From NCBI GenBank assembly GCA_947498785.1, contig CANMLS010000006.1, positions 62,001-126,000 of the forward strand: a stretch of 64,000 nt of DNA, read 5' to 3'. Below are positions 18,624-27,087 of this stretch, one piece after another (within the stretch, counting starts at the first letter, position 1; every line of letters starts with the position of its first letter). Below the pieces are notes generated by a model. The model made no database searches and was not told where the DNA came from. It saw nothing but the letters and a program-made list of their open reading frames with translations. This stretch comes from an uncultured Aquimarina sp. GTDB taxonomy: Bacteria; Bacteroidota; Bacteroidia; Flavobacteriales; Flavobacteriaceae. A program made the translations under genes and the position numbers.

Positions 18624-19346
18624 CTAACCAACACTAGCAACATGTTCTTCTATAATTTTTCCGTGTTTTAAATAAATTGAACGATCTGTTAATTTTTCCA
18701 TGGTATAAGGATCGTGGGTTATGCACAGAACTGTACTCCCTTTTTCCTTTAATTTTAATACCATATCTATAACAACATCTTTGGTTTTTTCATCTAACGA
18801 AGCTGTGGGCTCATCGATCAATAAAAAATCAGGTTCAGATATAATGGCTCTGGCTACATTTATTCGTTGCTGTTCTCCTCCACTAAAAGTCGATGGATAA
18901 GCATCCCAAAGTTCTTCTGGTAATCTTAATCTTGAAAGATATTCCTTTGATGTTTTTCTGGCCGCATCCCAATTATAACCTTTGGTAATCAAACTTTCAG
19001 CCACCACATCTACAGCTGTAACTCTTGGTATAACACTCAAAAATTGCGAGCAATAAGTCATTTCTGTTTTTCTAAGGTTCAGGATTTGATAATCACTTGC
19101 CTTAGTTAAATCAATTTCACCATATTTTTTAGATTTATAGATGATCTGACCAGATGAAGTTAGATTCGTCCTATAAATACATTTTATAAGAGTAGATTTT
19201 CCTGAGCCTGATTTTCCCGCCAAACCTACTATTTCTCCTTTTTTCAAAGAAAAGTTTAATCCTTCTAAAGCATTTATTTCTTTATCATTAAGAATATGAA
19301 CGAAAAAAAATTTATGTAAGTCTTTAACTATTAATGTCTCTTCCAT
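18624..19346 (-). CDS. phnL: C-P lyase system ABC-type ATPase PhnL
   Basis: ATP-binding protein of the C-P lyase complex, 240 residues. Walker A GKSGSGKSTLIK (about residue 42), Q-loop region YCSQFLSVIPRVTAVDV, signature SGGEQQRINVARA (about 155) and Walker B LLIDEPTASLD are intact. PhnL binds on top of the PhnGHIJK core in known complexes and is not part of the membrane transporter. It starts 14 bp after phnK, the usual order. Confidence 0.93.
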   Translation of the reverse strand: MEETLIVKDLHKFFFVHILNDKEINALEGLNFSLKKGEIVGLAGKSGSGKSTLIKCIYRTNLTSSGQIIYKSKKYGEIDLTKASDYQILNLRKTEMTYCSQFLSVIPRVTAVDVVAESLITKGYNWDAARKTSKEYLSRLRLPEELWDAYPSTFSGGEQQRINVARAIISEPDFLLIDEPTASLDEKTKDVVIDMVLKLKEKGSTVLCITHDPYTMEKLTDRSIYLKHGKIIEEHVASVG

Positions 19347-19360
19347 TTTAATTTTTTATT

Positions 19361-20206
19361 TTATAATAATGAACTTACCAAAAGTTGGGTATAACTGTGT
19401 TGTGGATCTTGAAGAATTTGATCTGTAAGTCCTTGTTCAACAATTCTACCATTCTTCATTACCATTGTTCTATCTGTTAGCATTCGTATAACACTAAGAT
19501 CATGAGACACAACGATCATAGAAATTCCCATATCTTTTTGCAATCTTCTAATCATATCTAAAACCTTTGCCTGAACAGAAACATCAAGTCCTGTAGTAAC
19601 TTCATCCAAGAAAAGTAAGGGCGGGTTATTTGCAATGGCTTTGGAAATTTGCACCCTTTGCTGCATCCCACCACTAAAGTTCTTCGGGGATTCGTCCATA
19701 CGAGCTACTGGAACTTCTGTAGACGTAAGCAGAGCAGTGGCTTTTTCCCTTATCTGTCCAACATGATAATTATCTGCCATTAACAATTTTTCAGCAATAT
19801 TTCCTCCAGAGGAAAACCTAAAATTCAAACCATCTCTTGGATTTTGATAAACCATACCCATTTTGTGATTTTTAAGATGACGTTTTTGTTGGTTAGATAT
19901 TTTTAAAACATCTTGCTCTCCATCTTCATAATCGTTTAAATAAGCAGCTCCACTAGTCGATTCCTGGTCAAAATATAATAGTTTTACCAAAGTACTTTTT
20001 CCTGAACCACTTTCTCCCACTATTCCCAGAACCTCCCCAGAATGCAATGTTAAATTAATATCTGCACAGGCAACTACTGCACCTGTTTTTGGACAAATAT
20101 TCGAATTGAACAAAGGCCCTGTTCTCGACACTGTATCTTCTGAAGGATTACCATATATTTTTGTAAGTCCTTCTACTTTTAATAGCCAATCTTTTCCTTC
20201 TTCCAT
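19361..20206 (-). CDS. phnK: C-P lyase system ABC-type ATPase PhnK
   Basis: ATPase that docks on PhnJ in the C-P lyase core complex. The 281-residue protein has Walker A GESGSGKSTLVK (about residue 64), signature SGGMQQRVQISKA and Walker B LLFLDEVTTGLD with the catalytic Glu. A central insertion near residues 20-40 (VSRTGPLFNSNICPKTG) is typical of PhnK. It starts 3 bp after the phnJ stop, so translation is probably coupled. All ATPase motifs are intact although its partner PhnJ lacks key cysteines. Confidence 0.93.
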   Translation of the reverse strand: MEEGKDWLLKVEGLTKIYGNPSEDTVSRTGPLFNSNICPKTGAVVACADINLTLHSGEVLGIVGESGSGKSTLVKLLYFDQESTSGAAYLNDYEDGEQDVLKISNQQKRHLKNHKMGMVYQNPRDGLNFRFSSGGNIAEKLLMADNYHVGQIREKATALLTSTEVPVARMDESPKNFSGGMQQRVQISKAIANNPPLLFLDEVTTGLDVSVQAKVLDMIRRLQKDMGISMIVVSHDLSVIRMLTDRTMVMKNGRIVEQGLTDQILQDPQHSYTQLLVSSLL

Positions 20207-20209
20207 TGA

Positions 20210-21112
20210 TTAGTTATTTAATTCTTTTCTTTTTTTTACTAAATATTTATTGTTCCACTGCTTGGGCCTATTATTGTCCATAATTTTATCCAAGTAATTG
20301 GTATCATTTACCATATGGTAAGATGTTTTTCCATCTTCATTAAAGATCTCTTCTAAAAAAGCAACTTTTTCACCGCTCCTTTTACATGCAGCTCCATTAA
20401 AATCGTTGATATTAAACTTAACATCTTCAAATTCTAGTGGTTCAACTTTGGTATAAGGTGGTACAGCATATATTCTTTTTTCTCGTCCTGCTCCAAAAAG
20501 ATTTAAACATCTTGAGTTGTTTAAATTTGGAATATCCCATGCTTGTATTGGAGAAGGAGACATAATATATCTGTCATTAACTAGAACAGGGCCTTTTGAA
20601 ATATCACCAGTTTGTACATAAGACTCATAAAGTGCCACCCACATTTTTGCATAATCGCCTTCGGCATGCATTTGACGGGTAATTTTAGTATAAGGTTCTA
20701 CCTGTCTCAAAGGCTCTGGATCTGGCACTTGAAATACAATAATCTGATCTTCTGTTAGTTCTTCTTCAGGAACTCTGTGGCGTGTTTGTATAACTGAAGC
20801 TTTACCTGTATCGAAAGTCGTTTTGCATTCTGCTGTTTTCTCTACAAAACTTCTAATATTACAAGCATTTACACTCGCATCATCTCCCTGATCTATAACT
20901 TTATAAGTATCGCCTTTACCTATAATGGCTAGACTAATATGTAAGGCTCCTGTTCCCCATCCTCTTGAGACTGGCATCTCTGGTGATGAATATGGCACTT
21001 GATAGCCAGGTATACATATGGCTTTCAGTAGTTTTCTTCTAATTTCTTTTTTAGTATCCTCATCAATAAAGGCATAATTATATTGTCTTCTGAATTTTTT
21101 TAATTCAATCAT
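20210..21112 (-). CDS. phnJ: C-P lyase catalytic subunit homologue PhnJ lacking the radical-SAM cysteines
   Basis: Homologue of the radical SAM enzyme that cleaves the carbon-phosphorus bond of ribose 1-phosphonate 5-phosphate. The 300 residues align end to end with E. coli PhnJ (recalled): IPGYQVPY with the glycyl-radical Gly at residue 36, VIDQGDDASVNA, IQTRHRVPE, FGAGREKRIYAVPP. In the C-terminal cluster region, however, only the first of four essential cysteines is present. Cys243 corresponds to E. coli Cys241. The positions of Cys244, Cys266 and Cys272 hold Ser246, Val268 and Leu274, in a gap-free alignment. A basic C-terminal tail of about 20 residues is added. The frame is clean, so this is not a frameshift. 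It starts 16 bp after phnI. Either catalytically altered or inactive. Confidence 0.92.
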   Translation of the reverse strand: MIELKKFRRQYNYAFIDEDTKKEIRRKLLKAICIPGYQVPYSSPEMPVSRGWGTGALHISLAIIGKGDTYKVIDQGDDASVNACNIRSFVEKTAECKTTFDTGKASVIQTRHRVPEEELTEDQIIVFQVPDPEPLRQVEPYTKITRQMHAEGDYAKMWVALYESYVQTGDISKGPVLVNDRYIMSPSPIQAWDIPNLNNSRCLNLFGAGREKRIYAVPPYTKVEPLEFEDVKFNINDFNGAACKRSGEKVAFLEEIFNEDGKTSYHMVNDTNYLDKIMDNNRPKQWNNKYLVKKRKELNN

Positions 21113-21128
21113 ATATATACGTTTTTTT

Positions 21129-22247
21129 TTATACCTCCGCTAACGAAGGGTTCAACTTTTGGTCTTCTTCTTCTTTTCTTTTTACAGCTTTACGCATTGT
21201 TGAAAGTCCAGCACTAAAACCTGCATAATGTGGAAGTTTTAGGTGATTGACAAATCCCATGGACTCTACGCCATCTGTATGATAAAGCACATATTCTTGA
21301 TCATGGGCAACCCCTCTTCCTTCAGGATCTCTCATAGCTCTATCTAAAATCCCCATTGAAATGGCTTTGGTTTCATTATGTCCAAAACACAATCCATATC
21401 CTATTGACATATAAGGCACATTTTTACCATTTTGTCCTACCTCAAGTTCATTATTAATAGTTTCGGCCTCTGTGACCTCTACTTTACCCAAATAACGTTT
21501 ACGTCCAGTCCTATCTTTAACATAGATTTTAACCAATCCCACTCTAAGTTCTCCTATGGTAGGATGTACGCCTCCAAGTCCTCTAATACTACTATACCCA
21601 ATTGCCATGATACCTCCAGTCTCTGCTCTTGCCAACATTTGAAGTCTGCCTGACCTTGGAGCTGGGAATTTTACAGCATCCCTTGTTACGTCTACTAAGC
21701 TTGTATCTTCTTCTTTAGCAAATGGTTTCAAAAAACCAAGATGTCTTAAAATCCCAGTTATTCTTCCATATTTTTTAATTTCTTTCAAATCAATATCAAT
21801 ATTAAATTTTTCAAGAAACTCTCTTACAACTGTTTCATTCTCTTCAGCAAGCTCTATATTAAGCATTCGTTGTGAATAGTCTCGTGTAGCACCTAAAATC
21901 TGACCTCCAGGGATATCTTTGAATGATGCTGATATGCGACGCTTCACAAACATATTTTCTGTATCGATGGTCTCTGAATAAAATTTTCTCGATAGCGTTG
22001 CCCTGTAAGCCCTCATTACAAACGCGGCCTCAAAAACATCTCCTTCATTTTGTTTTAATGCAATAGCACCGTACTCTGGAGCATAGAGACCTCCTTCTCC
22101 CATAATTTTATCGATAGCTAATCTAAATTGTGCTTTAAGTTGCTTAATTTCTATTGGTGGGGTGTTATCTCGAAGTCTATAAAACTCTACTAAATGCGCG
22201 GCATTAGCTATTGCCTCGACACCTCCTCTTACTGCTACATATCCCAT
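21129..22247 (-). CDS. phnI: C-P lyase core subunit PhnI
   Basis: Core subunit that, with PhnG and PhnH, exchanges the adenine of ATP for phosphonate. The 372-residue product begins MGYVAVRGGVEAIANA, the PhnI hallmark. Near the C-terminus is HLKLPHYAGF, whose two His correspond to the zinc-binding pair of E. coli PhnI at the PhnI-PhnJ active site. The tail is charged. The ATG lies 2 bp after the phnH stop. No loss of known key residues is seen here, in contrast to PhnJ. Confidence 0.95.
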   Translation of the reverse strand: MGYVAVRGGVEAIANAAHLVEFYRLRDNTPPIEIKQLKAQFRLAIDKIMGEGGLYAPEYGAIALKQNEGDVFEAAFVMRAYRATLSRKFYSETIDTENMFVKRRISASFKDIPGGQILGATRDYSQRMLNIELAEENETVVREFLEKFNIDIDLKEIKKYGRITGILRHLGFLKPFAKEEDTSLVDVTRDAVKFPAPRSGRLQMLARAETGGIMAIGYSSIRGLGGVHPTIGELRVGLVKIYVKDRTGRKRYLGKVEVTEAETINNELEVGQNGKNVPYMSIGYGLCFGHNETKAISMGILDRAMRDPEGRGVAHDQEYVLYHTDGVESMGFVNHLKLPHYAGFSAGLSTMRKAVKRKEEEDQKLNPSLAEV

Positions 22248-22249
22248 AT

Positions 22250-22852
22250 TTATTGTTGTTTAATTTGATATTTTACTGATCTGGGAATACAAACAATGTT
22301 TTGCCCCTTATCACTTAAGTATACATCTACACCTAATGGAAATTCTATATTTTCTTCGTTAATACATTCTAAAACCTCTTGTGATAATCCTGTCACATGT
22401 AATTCTCGTTTTGTTTTTATACCTGGTCCTCGTAATATTAATGTGGTACAATTGTCAAAAGCTTTTTCAGATATTTTTTCCACATCCAAAATCAAGGATG
22501 CACTATCTTCAGGATATTCTGAATGTCCAATTTTAGCCGTTTTAATAACCTCTACACTATCTGCATGACCATTAGAAAAAATGAAATCCGCATCTTGTGC
22601 TGGTTTTGAAGCTGATGATGTGTTACTTATAAGATAAGCTTCTAATTCCTTAGAATATGGACTTAAACAAAAACTCACATCTGAATTTAAAAGTACAAAA
22701 CCAATAATTGCAGAAGATTTGTGAATATTTTCGGGCACCGTGATAGACGCTTCTATGAGCTTAATAGTTCCAGGATTAGCCATAGCATTTAAAATCTCTC
22801 TAAAAATTTCCTGCGATTCGAAAACATGGTCGTATGTTGTTTCTCTGATCAT
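22250..22852 (-). CDS. phnH: C-P lyase core subunit PhnH
   Basis: Core subunit of the C-P lyase complex, 200 residues, of the fold related to PLP-dependent transferases but without PLP. Family features: FREILNAMANPGTI near residue 18, LLNSDVSFCL near 55, and LILRGPGIKTKRELHVTGL near 137. The order phnG-phnH-phnI is canonical, with 13 bp to phnG and 2 bp to phnI. Confidence 0.93.
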   Translation of the reverse strand: MIRETTYDHVFESQEIFREILNAMANPGTIKLIEASITVPENIHKSSAIIGFVLLNSDVSFCLSPYSKELEAYLISNTSSASKPAQDADFIFSNGHADSVEVIKTAKIGHSEYPEDSASLILDVEKISEKAFDNCTTLILRGPGIKTKRELHVTGLSQEVLECINEENIEFPLGVDVYLSDKGQNIVCIPRSVKYQIKQQ

Positions 22853-22865
22853 AATCTATAAATTA

Positions 22866-23282
22866 TTAGTCCATCAAATTAAAATCTACCTTAGTTTTTA
22901 ATATATGATGGTTTTCTGTTTTTTCTTTTTTAAGAATGTCTAGATACTCTTCTTCTATGAATTGTAGCAACTCTAATTTCAAGTTGTTTTCTATTTTCAA
23001 AGCTGCATCAAAAAGAGCTATAAAATAAGCTCTCTCAGGTTCGTCACCCAAGCAAATTCCGATTCCCTCTACTGTTTTATCAAGCGCTACTTCACATTCT
23101 ATACTTAATGCTTCTCCTAGAAAAAATTCTTGATGTTCAACACTGTCTTGAGCCTTCAACATGGTAAGCCCAATCTCTGGTTTTTTAGTAATGGTAACGT
23201 CGTAGTTGGCTTCAATTTTTTTGGCATTTTTTTTTATTCTGCCCAATTCACCTTCTACTAATACGTAATCTGTTTTAATCAT
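22866..23282 (-). CDS. phnG: C-P lyase core subunit PhnG
   Basis: First structural gene of the C-P lyase operon. The 138-residue protein carries the PhnG pattern: KPEIGLTMLKAQDSVEHQEF (about 34-53), LGEALSIECEV, and GIGICLGDEPERAYFIALFDAAL (about 73-95, split by the family loop). It works with PhnI and PhnH on ATP and phosphonate. A TAnnTTTG -7 box and a Pho-like direct repeat lie immediately upstream. Confidence 0.92.
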   Translation of the reverse strand: MIKTDYVLVEGELGRIKKNAKKIEANYDVTITKKPEIGLTMLKAQDSVEHQEFFLGEALSIECEVALDKTVEGIGICLGDEPERAYFIALFDAALKIENNLKLELLQFIEEEYLDILKKEKTENHHILKTKVDFNLMD

Positions 23283-23305
23283 AACTGTAGTTTATTTTAT
23301 GTCGA

Positions 23306-23338
23306 CAAAAGTATCGTCGAAATGTTATGATTATGTTA
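23306..23338 (-). promoter_or_regulatory. phnG promoter with Pho-like direct repeat
   Basis: On the minus strand: TAACAT (23338-23333) and TAACAT (23327-23322) at exactly 11-bp spacing, then 8 bp, then the -7 box TACTTTTG (23313-23306). The repeat takes the place of the -33 element, as expected for a PhoB/PhoP-type activator. Leader to the ATG is about 20 nt. Confidence 0.65.
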
Positions 23339-23432
23339 GCTTCCGAATAGAGTTAAATGAAAAAAATTAAAGAATTATTAGTGAAATATGTATAGAAAAA
23401 AGTAGAAAGAGACTTACAAGAAATAGGAATAC

Positions 23433-24167
23433 TTATTCCTTTAATCTATAGCCTACTCCTCTAATGGTTTCAAGGTAGTCTTTGTAATTTCCTAATTTTT
23501 TACGTAAGCCGACTAACTGAACATCAATAGACCTCTCTGTTACCAGATAGTCCATCCCATTGAGTTTTTCTATCATTTGATTACGACTAAAGGCTTTTCC
23601 TGGTTTTCTAAGGAACAAGTTCAACAATTTAAACTCTGCATGAGTAAGATACATCTCGGTATTGTTCAAATAAACTTTATGTTTTTCAACATCCATACTA
23701 ATTTCTTTATATGCGAGCATCTTGGGTGCAGAGCTTTCTTCAAATGGCATTTTTACAACTTCATTTGTTCCATATGTATCGGGTTTTTTGTTGGTGAGTT
23801 TTTTAAAGTTTCTGTTGATACGTGATATCAACTCCTTAATTCTAATAGGTTTTACAACATAGTCGTCTGCTTCCATTTCTAAGGCCATTACCACATCTAT
23901 CTCATCACTTTTAGCCGTAAGCATAATAAAAATCATGTCTTTTAAACTATTATCTTTTCTAATAATTTTACATATTTCAATTCCATCTATATCCTCTAAC
24001 ATCCAATCACAGACCACAATATCGGGTCGTTCTTGTTGTATGTATTCTAAACCTCTATACCCTGAAGTAAACGCATGTACATTGGCACGTTCTTTTTCAA
24101 AATTATACCTCAAGATTTCTAGAATATCAATCTCATCATCTATGATTACTATTTTAGCGTCTTTCAT
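23433..24167 (-). CDS. OmpR/PhoB-family response regulator (orphan)
   Basis: DNA-binding two-component regulator. I chose the ATG at 24167, giving 244 residues that begin MKDAKIVIIDDE; a longer frame to 24302 adds 45 residues unlike the family and runs through a repeat resembling a binding site. The receiver domain has acidic pair DDE (about 11-13), phospho-acceptor Asp in VVCDWMLEDIDG (about 55), Thr in MLTAKS and Lys in VVKPIR. The winged helix spans about 145-240 with LTHAEFKLLNLFLR and RSIDVQLVGLRKKL. No kinase is adjacent. It stands next to phnG and has Pho-like repeats upstream, so it is the likely regulator of the locus (inference). Confidence 0.88.
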   Translation of the reverse strand: MKDAKIVIIDDEIDILEILRYNFEKERANVHAFTSGYRGLEYIQQERPDIVVCDWMLEDIDGIEICKIIRKDNSLKDMIFIMLTAKSDEIDVVMALEMEADDYVVKPIRIKELISRINRNFKKLTNKKPDTYGTNEVVKMPFEESSAPKMLAYKEISMDVEKHKVYLNNTEMYLTHAEFKLLNLFLRKPGKAFSRNQMIEKLNGMDYLVTERSIDVQLVGLRKKLGNYKDYLETIRGVGYRLKE

Positions 24168-24208
24168 TTCAAATTTTTTTACTAAATTCTCAATACATTG
24201 TCTAAGTT

Positions 24209-24225
24209 TTGTTAGGTTTTTGTTA
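24209..24225 (-). promoter_or_regulatory. Pho-like direct repeat upstream of the response regulator
   Basis: Minus strand: TAACAA (24225-24220) and TAACAA (24214-24209), spacing 11 bp. A third TAACAA lies at 24246-24241, 21 bp further up. Position about 42-80 bp before the chosen ATG suggests autoregulation. Confidence 0.55.
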
Positions 24226-24478
24226 GTATACGATTTAGGTTTGTTATGAAACCGTGAAGAATATGTGAAGTAACGGTTAATCCTTTTTTTAAAACAGATC
24301 ATTTATCTCAGATTTAATAAAGGTATTTGCCTTGTGCAAGTTTTAATTTTGAAATGTATTTTGGCTTGTAAAGAGAACCATTATAAGGGTTTTACAAAAT
24401 ATTTATGACCGTCTTTAACTATAGATTCATCAAAAATAATCAATCAACAAATCTCCCTTTTTTAATCACTACTGGCAA

Positions 24479-24496
24479 TTAACAAGTTCTTAACAA
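24479..24496 (+). promoter_or_regulatory. Pho-like direct repeat upstream of the thiE-like gene
   Basis: TTAACAA (24479-24485) and TTAACAA (24490-24496), spacing exactly 11 bp, ending 14 bp before the -33 element of a good promoter. Confidence 0.6.
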
Positions 24497-24510
24497 TCCC
24501 TTTTTTAATG

Positions 24511-24540
24511 TTGTCTCTTCAGGTCTATTTTATAACTTTG
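24511..24540 (+). promoter_or_regulatory. Promoter of the thiE-like gene
   Basis: TTG (24511-24513), 19-bp spacer, TAACTTTG (24533-24540): a full match to the Bacteroidota consensus, 34 bp before the ATG. No TPP riboswitch-like sequence was found in the leader. Confidence 0.7.
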
Positions 24541-24574
24541 TACAGCATTATAATGTAAAAATCAATCTTTAGTT

Positions 24575-25231
24575 ATGCATATTTCCTTAGTAAGTCCTTA
24601 TCAAGAAGTTCCTTATGAAAAATATCTTTTGAACCTTTTATTTTGTGAAGGGCTCGAATATTTTCATCTTAGAAAAGGAGGTTTTTCAGAAAGACAAATT
24701 CGCACATACATTGAAGGTATTCCAGAAGTATTTCACTCAAAAATTATTATTCATAATCATTTTGAACTAGTCAAAGAATATGGTCTTTTGGGAGCACATT
24801 TTTATAAAAGGAATACTTATGAGAGTTTTCTAGAAAAACACGACTTAGATCCTACAGTATGTCATTTTAAACGAATGGGATTCTCTTTAAATGCCACACA
24901 TGAGGTAGAAAAGTATGGGAAAAATTACGACTATATTTTCTTAAGCCCTGTATTTGATAGTATATCGAATAAAATATATCACAGTAAATTTTCTTTATCT
25001 AATCTCAAAAAATTTTTACTAAAAAGAAAAGGCAAACCAGAAATCGTAGCATTGGGTGGAGTAGATAGTTCGAAGGTTGAGAAAGTGAATCATGTTGGTT
25101 TTGACGGTATGGCTATGTTAGGATATATTTGGACACCTTTTGAAGAGGACAGTAATATCATTAATGCTGTTAAACGATTCAATTATATTACAAAAATCAA
25201 TAATGAAATGCAACAACAGTATATGCTCTAA
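24575..25231 (+). CDS. ThiE/TenI-like protein (thiamine phosphate synthase superfamily)
   Basis: TIM-barrel protein of 218 residues. Family motifs seen: LHLRK-like YFHLRKGGFSE (about 29-39), KIIIHNHFELVKEYGLLGAHF (split around residues 58-78), DYIFLSPVFDSISNK (about 128-142) and IVALGGVD (about 173). These fit TenI/ThiE-like proteins in Bacteroidota, which often occur next to true ThiE. Some ThiE active-site residues are not obvious, so it may not make thiamine phosphate. It lies between the response regulator and phnC, with a promoter preceded by a Pho-like repeat; a link to phosphorus starvation is inference. Confidence 0.75.
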   Translation: MHISLVSPYQEVPYEKYLLNLLFCEGLEYFHLRKGGFSERQIRTYIEGIPEVFHSKIIIHNHFELVKEYGLLGAHFYKRNTYESFLEKHDLDPTVCHFKRMGFSLNATHEVEKYGKNYDYIFLSPVFDSISNKIYHSKFSLSNLKKFLLKRKGKPEIVALGGVDSSKVEKVNHVGFDGMAMLGYIWTPFEEDSNIINAVKRFNYITKINNEMQQQYML

Positions 25232-25393
25232 ATAATGATAATCTTTCAAACATAGAGCTATTATTTTTCTACTAGTTATTTATTAAGTAATATCTTCACC
25301 AGCCATAAAACCACATTACTAACACAGCAAGTTTTCTTCTGTAAAAACAACTTCATTCAAATTTAAATTTTAAAATATTGTCCCTTTATACAT

Positions 25394-25444
25394 TAACATA
25401 AAACTAATAAAAATCTCGCCTGACACTAATCTCGCTAGATTAGT
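25394..25444 (+). promoter_or_regulatory. phnC upstream region: weak Pho-like repeat and perfect inverted repeat
   Basis: TAACAT (25394-25399) and TAATAA (25405-25410) are 11 bp apart, a degenerate form of the repeat seen elsewhere. Then ACTAATCT (25425-25432), loop CGCT, AGATTAGT (25437-25444) forms a perfect 8-bp inverted repeat, 62 bp before the phnC ATG. It may be an operator or an RNA hairpin; there is no long T-run. Confidence 0.4.
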
Positions 25445-25506
25445 TTCGCCTCATAATTATAGTTACATGGTAGTTTTTAAAAAGTACTATTAATAGATGA
25501 GACAAA

Positions 25507-26295
25507 ATGATTGAAGTCAATAATATTACTAAAAGCCTGCCTAATGGCAGACAGATATTAAAAGGAATAAGTTTTAAAGCCAACAAGGGCGATTTTATTG
25601 GAATTTTAGGACCCAGTGGCGCAGGTAAAACACTAACTATGAGATGCCTAAACGGGCTTACCAAACCTTCTTCTGGTCAAATACTAATAGATGTTAATGG
25701 TAAACACCAAGATATTTCCAATTGTAATAAAAAAATGATGCGTCAGTTGCGTCAAAAGATAGGAGTGGTATTTCAAGGCTTTAATCTTGTGAAACGCCTA
25801 AGTGTTTTAGAAAATGTCATGATTGGAAAACTAGGACAAATAAATACTTTTAGAAGTTTGCTATACGGGTTTACCGATAGCGAGGCTAATGCAGCTATTG
25901 AAGCTCTGGAAAAAGTAAAAATACCACATTTAGCCAATAGAAAAGCGGGATCCTTAAGTGGAGGAGAAATGCAGCGTGTAGCCATAGCAAGAGCAATATT
26001 CCAAGAACCAGTAATTCTATTAGCAGATGAGCCCATAGCTAACCTAGATCCTTCCAATGCAAAAAAAATAATGAAACAATTAAGGCCTTTGGCTGAACAA
26101 ATGCCAATAATTGGGGTTTTTCACCAGCCAGAAATTGCATCAAAATATTGCACTAGAATTATCGCAATAAAAGATGGTATGGTTTATTATGATGGAGATT
26201 CTAATATTTCTGAATCACTCCTTGCCGAAATCTATGGAGATGAGTTGCAAGAAATCGAACAAGCTAATGTGCAACTTAACCTCTCTCCTGTCTAA
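25507..26295 (+). CDS. phnC: Phosphonate ABC transporter ATPase PhnC
   Basis: ATPase that powers phosphonate import. The 262-residue product has Walker A GPSGAGKTLTMR (about residue 38), Q-loop FQGFNLVKRLSVLENV, the PhnC-typical MIGKLGQ, signature LSGGEMQRVAIARA (about 155) and Walker B ILLADEPIANLDP. The phnE start follows 2 bp after the stop. The order phnC-phnE-phnE is normal; phnD is displaced to the far end of the minus-strand operon. Confidence 0.95.
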   Translation: MIEVNNITKSLPNGRQILKGISFKANKGDFIGILGPSGAGKTLTMRCLNGLTKPSSGQILIDVNGKHQDISNCNKKMMRQLRQKIGVVFQGFNLVKRLSVLENVMIGKLGQINTFRSLLYGFTDSEANAAIEALEKVKIPHLANRKAGSLSGGEMQRVAIARAIFQEPVILLADEPIANLDPSNAKKIMKQLRPLAEQMPIIGVFHQPEIASKYCTRIIAIKDGMVYYDGDSNISESLLAEIYGDELQEIEQANVQLNLSPV

Positions 26296-26297
26296 TT

Positions 26298-27083
26298 ATG
26301 AACGCTAAAACATCCCAAAAGATAAAAAAAGGAGGGTTACTTTTTATTTTTTTATTACTCATTTATCTGTCCATGATTACCTGCGAGGTAAAAATAAATA
26401 TTCTTATTACTGGTATACTTAACGGGCTTGGATTCATATTAAAGATGTTTCCACCCAATATAAACGTAATTTCAAAAATGGTATACCCCGCTTTAGAAAC
26501 CATTATAATTGCCTTATTATCTACTATTTTTGGCGTTATTTTATCTTTCTTTTTTGCTTTGTGTGGTGCCTCTAATATTGTTCCTTCATGGCTTAAGGCT
26601 ACAAGTCGTTTTTTAATGGCTGTAGAACGTGCCCTCCCTGAAATTATTTTTCTACTCCTCTTGGTTTCTGCTTTGGGAATTGGCCCTTTTCCTGGTGTAG
26701 TGGCACTCTCTATTGGCTGTGTGGGTATGTTGGGACGTTTATTCGCTGATGCTATGGAAGAAGTAAACGCCAAGACTATGGAGGCTGTTGCCTCGGTAGG
26801 AGCGTCTAAGTTACAAATTGTTCAATATGTAGTAATCCCAGAAATACTGCCATCATTGATTGCCAATTCATTGTTTAGACTAGAGATGAATATACGCCTG
26901 TCTGTTTTATTGGGTGCAGTTGGCGCAGGTGGTATTGGCTATGAAATCAACTATTATTTTGGGCTTTTAGAATACAAAAAAGCAACTACGGCATTTTTAA
27001 TGGTACTATTACTTGTGTTTCTTACCGAACGCTTATCAGACTATTTACGAAAACGAATTATCAAAGAAGGTAAACTAAAATAA
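26298..27083 (+). CDS. phnE: Phosphonate ABC transporter permease PhnE (first copy)
   Basis: Inner-membrane permease of 261 residues with about six helices. The cytoplasmic EAA loop that docks on PhnC is seen as EAVASVGASKLQIVQYVVIPEILPS (about 160-184). RALPEIIFLLLLVSALGIGPFPG is the PhnE-family segment just before it. It pairs with the second permease 4 bp downstream; the two share the family signatures but differ in sequence, consistent with a heterodimer. Confidence 0.93.
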   Translation: MNAKTSQKIKKGGLLFIFLLLIYLSMITCEVKINILITGILNGLGFILKMFPPNINVISKMVYPALETIIIALLSTIFGVILSFFFALCGASNIVPSWLKATSRFLMAVERALPEIIFLLLLVSALGIGPFPGVVALSIGCVGMLGRLFADAMEEVNAKTMEAVASVGASKLQIVQYVVIPEILPSLIANSLFRLEMNIRLSVLLGAVGAGGIGYEINYYFGLLEYKKATTAFLMVLLLVFLTERLSDYLRKRIIKEGKLK

Positions 27084-27087
27084 AACT

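Noticed and set aside
20210..21112. PhnJ cysteine loss caused by a frameshift or sequencing error
   Set aside because: The reading frame is continuous and matches the family on both sides of each changed position with unchanged spacing (EEIF, NDTNY). An indel would have broken the alignment; four independent base errors at the key sites are unlikely.
24168..24302. Longer N-terminus for the response regulator
   Set aside because: The 45 extra residues do not resemble a receiver-domain start, and their DNA contains the TAACAA repeats.
24303..24574. TPP riboswitch in front of the thiE-like gene
   Set aside because: No CTGAGA-type conserved core or the expected two-arm structure was found; a promoter and a Pho-like repeat explain the region better.
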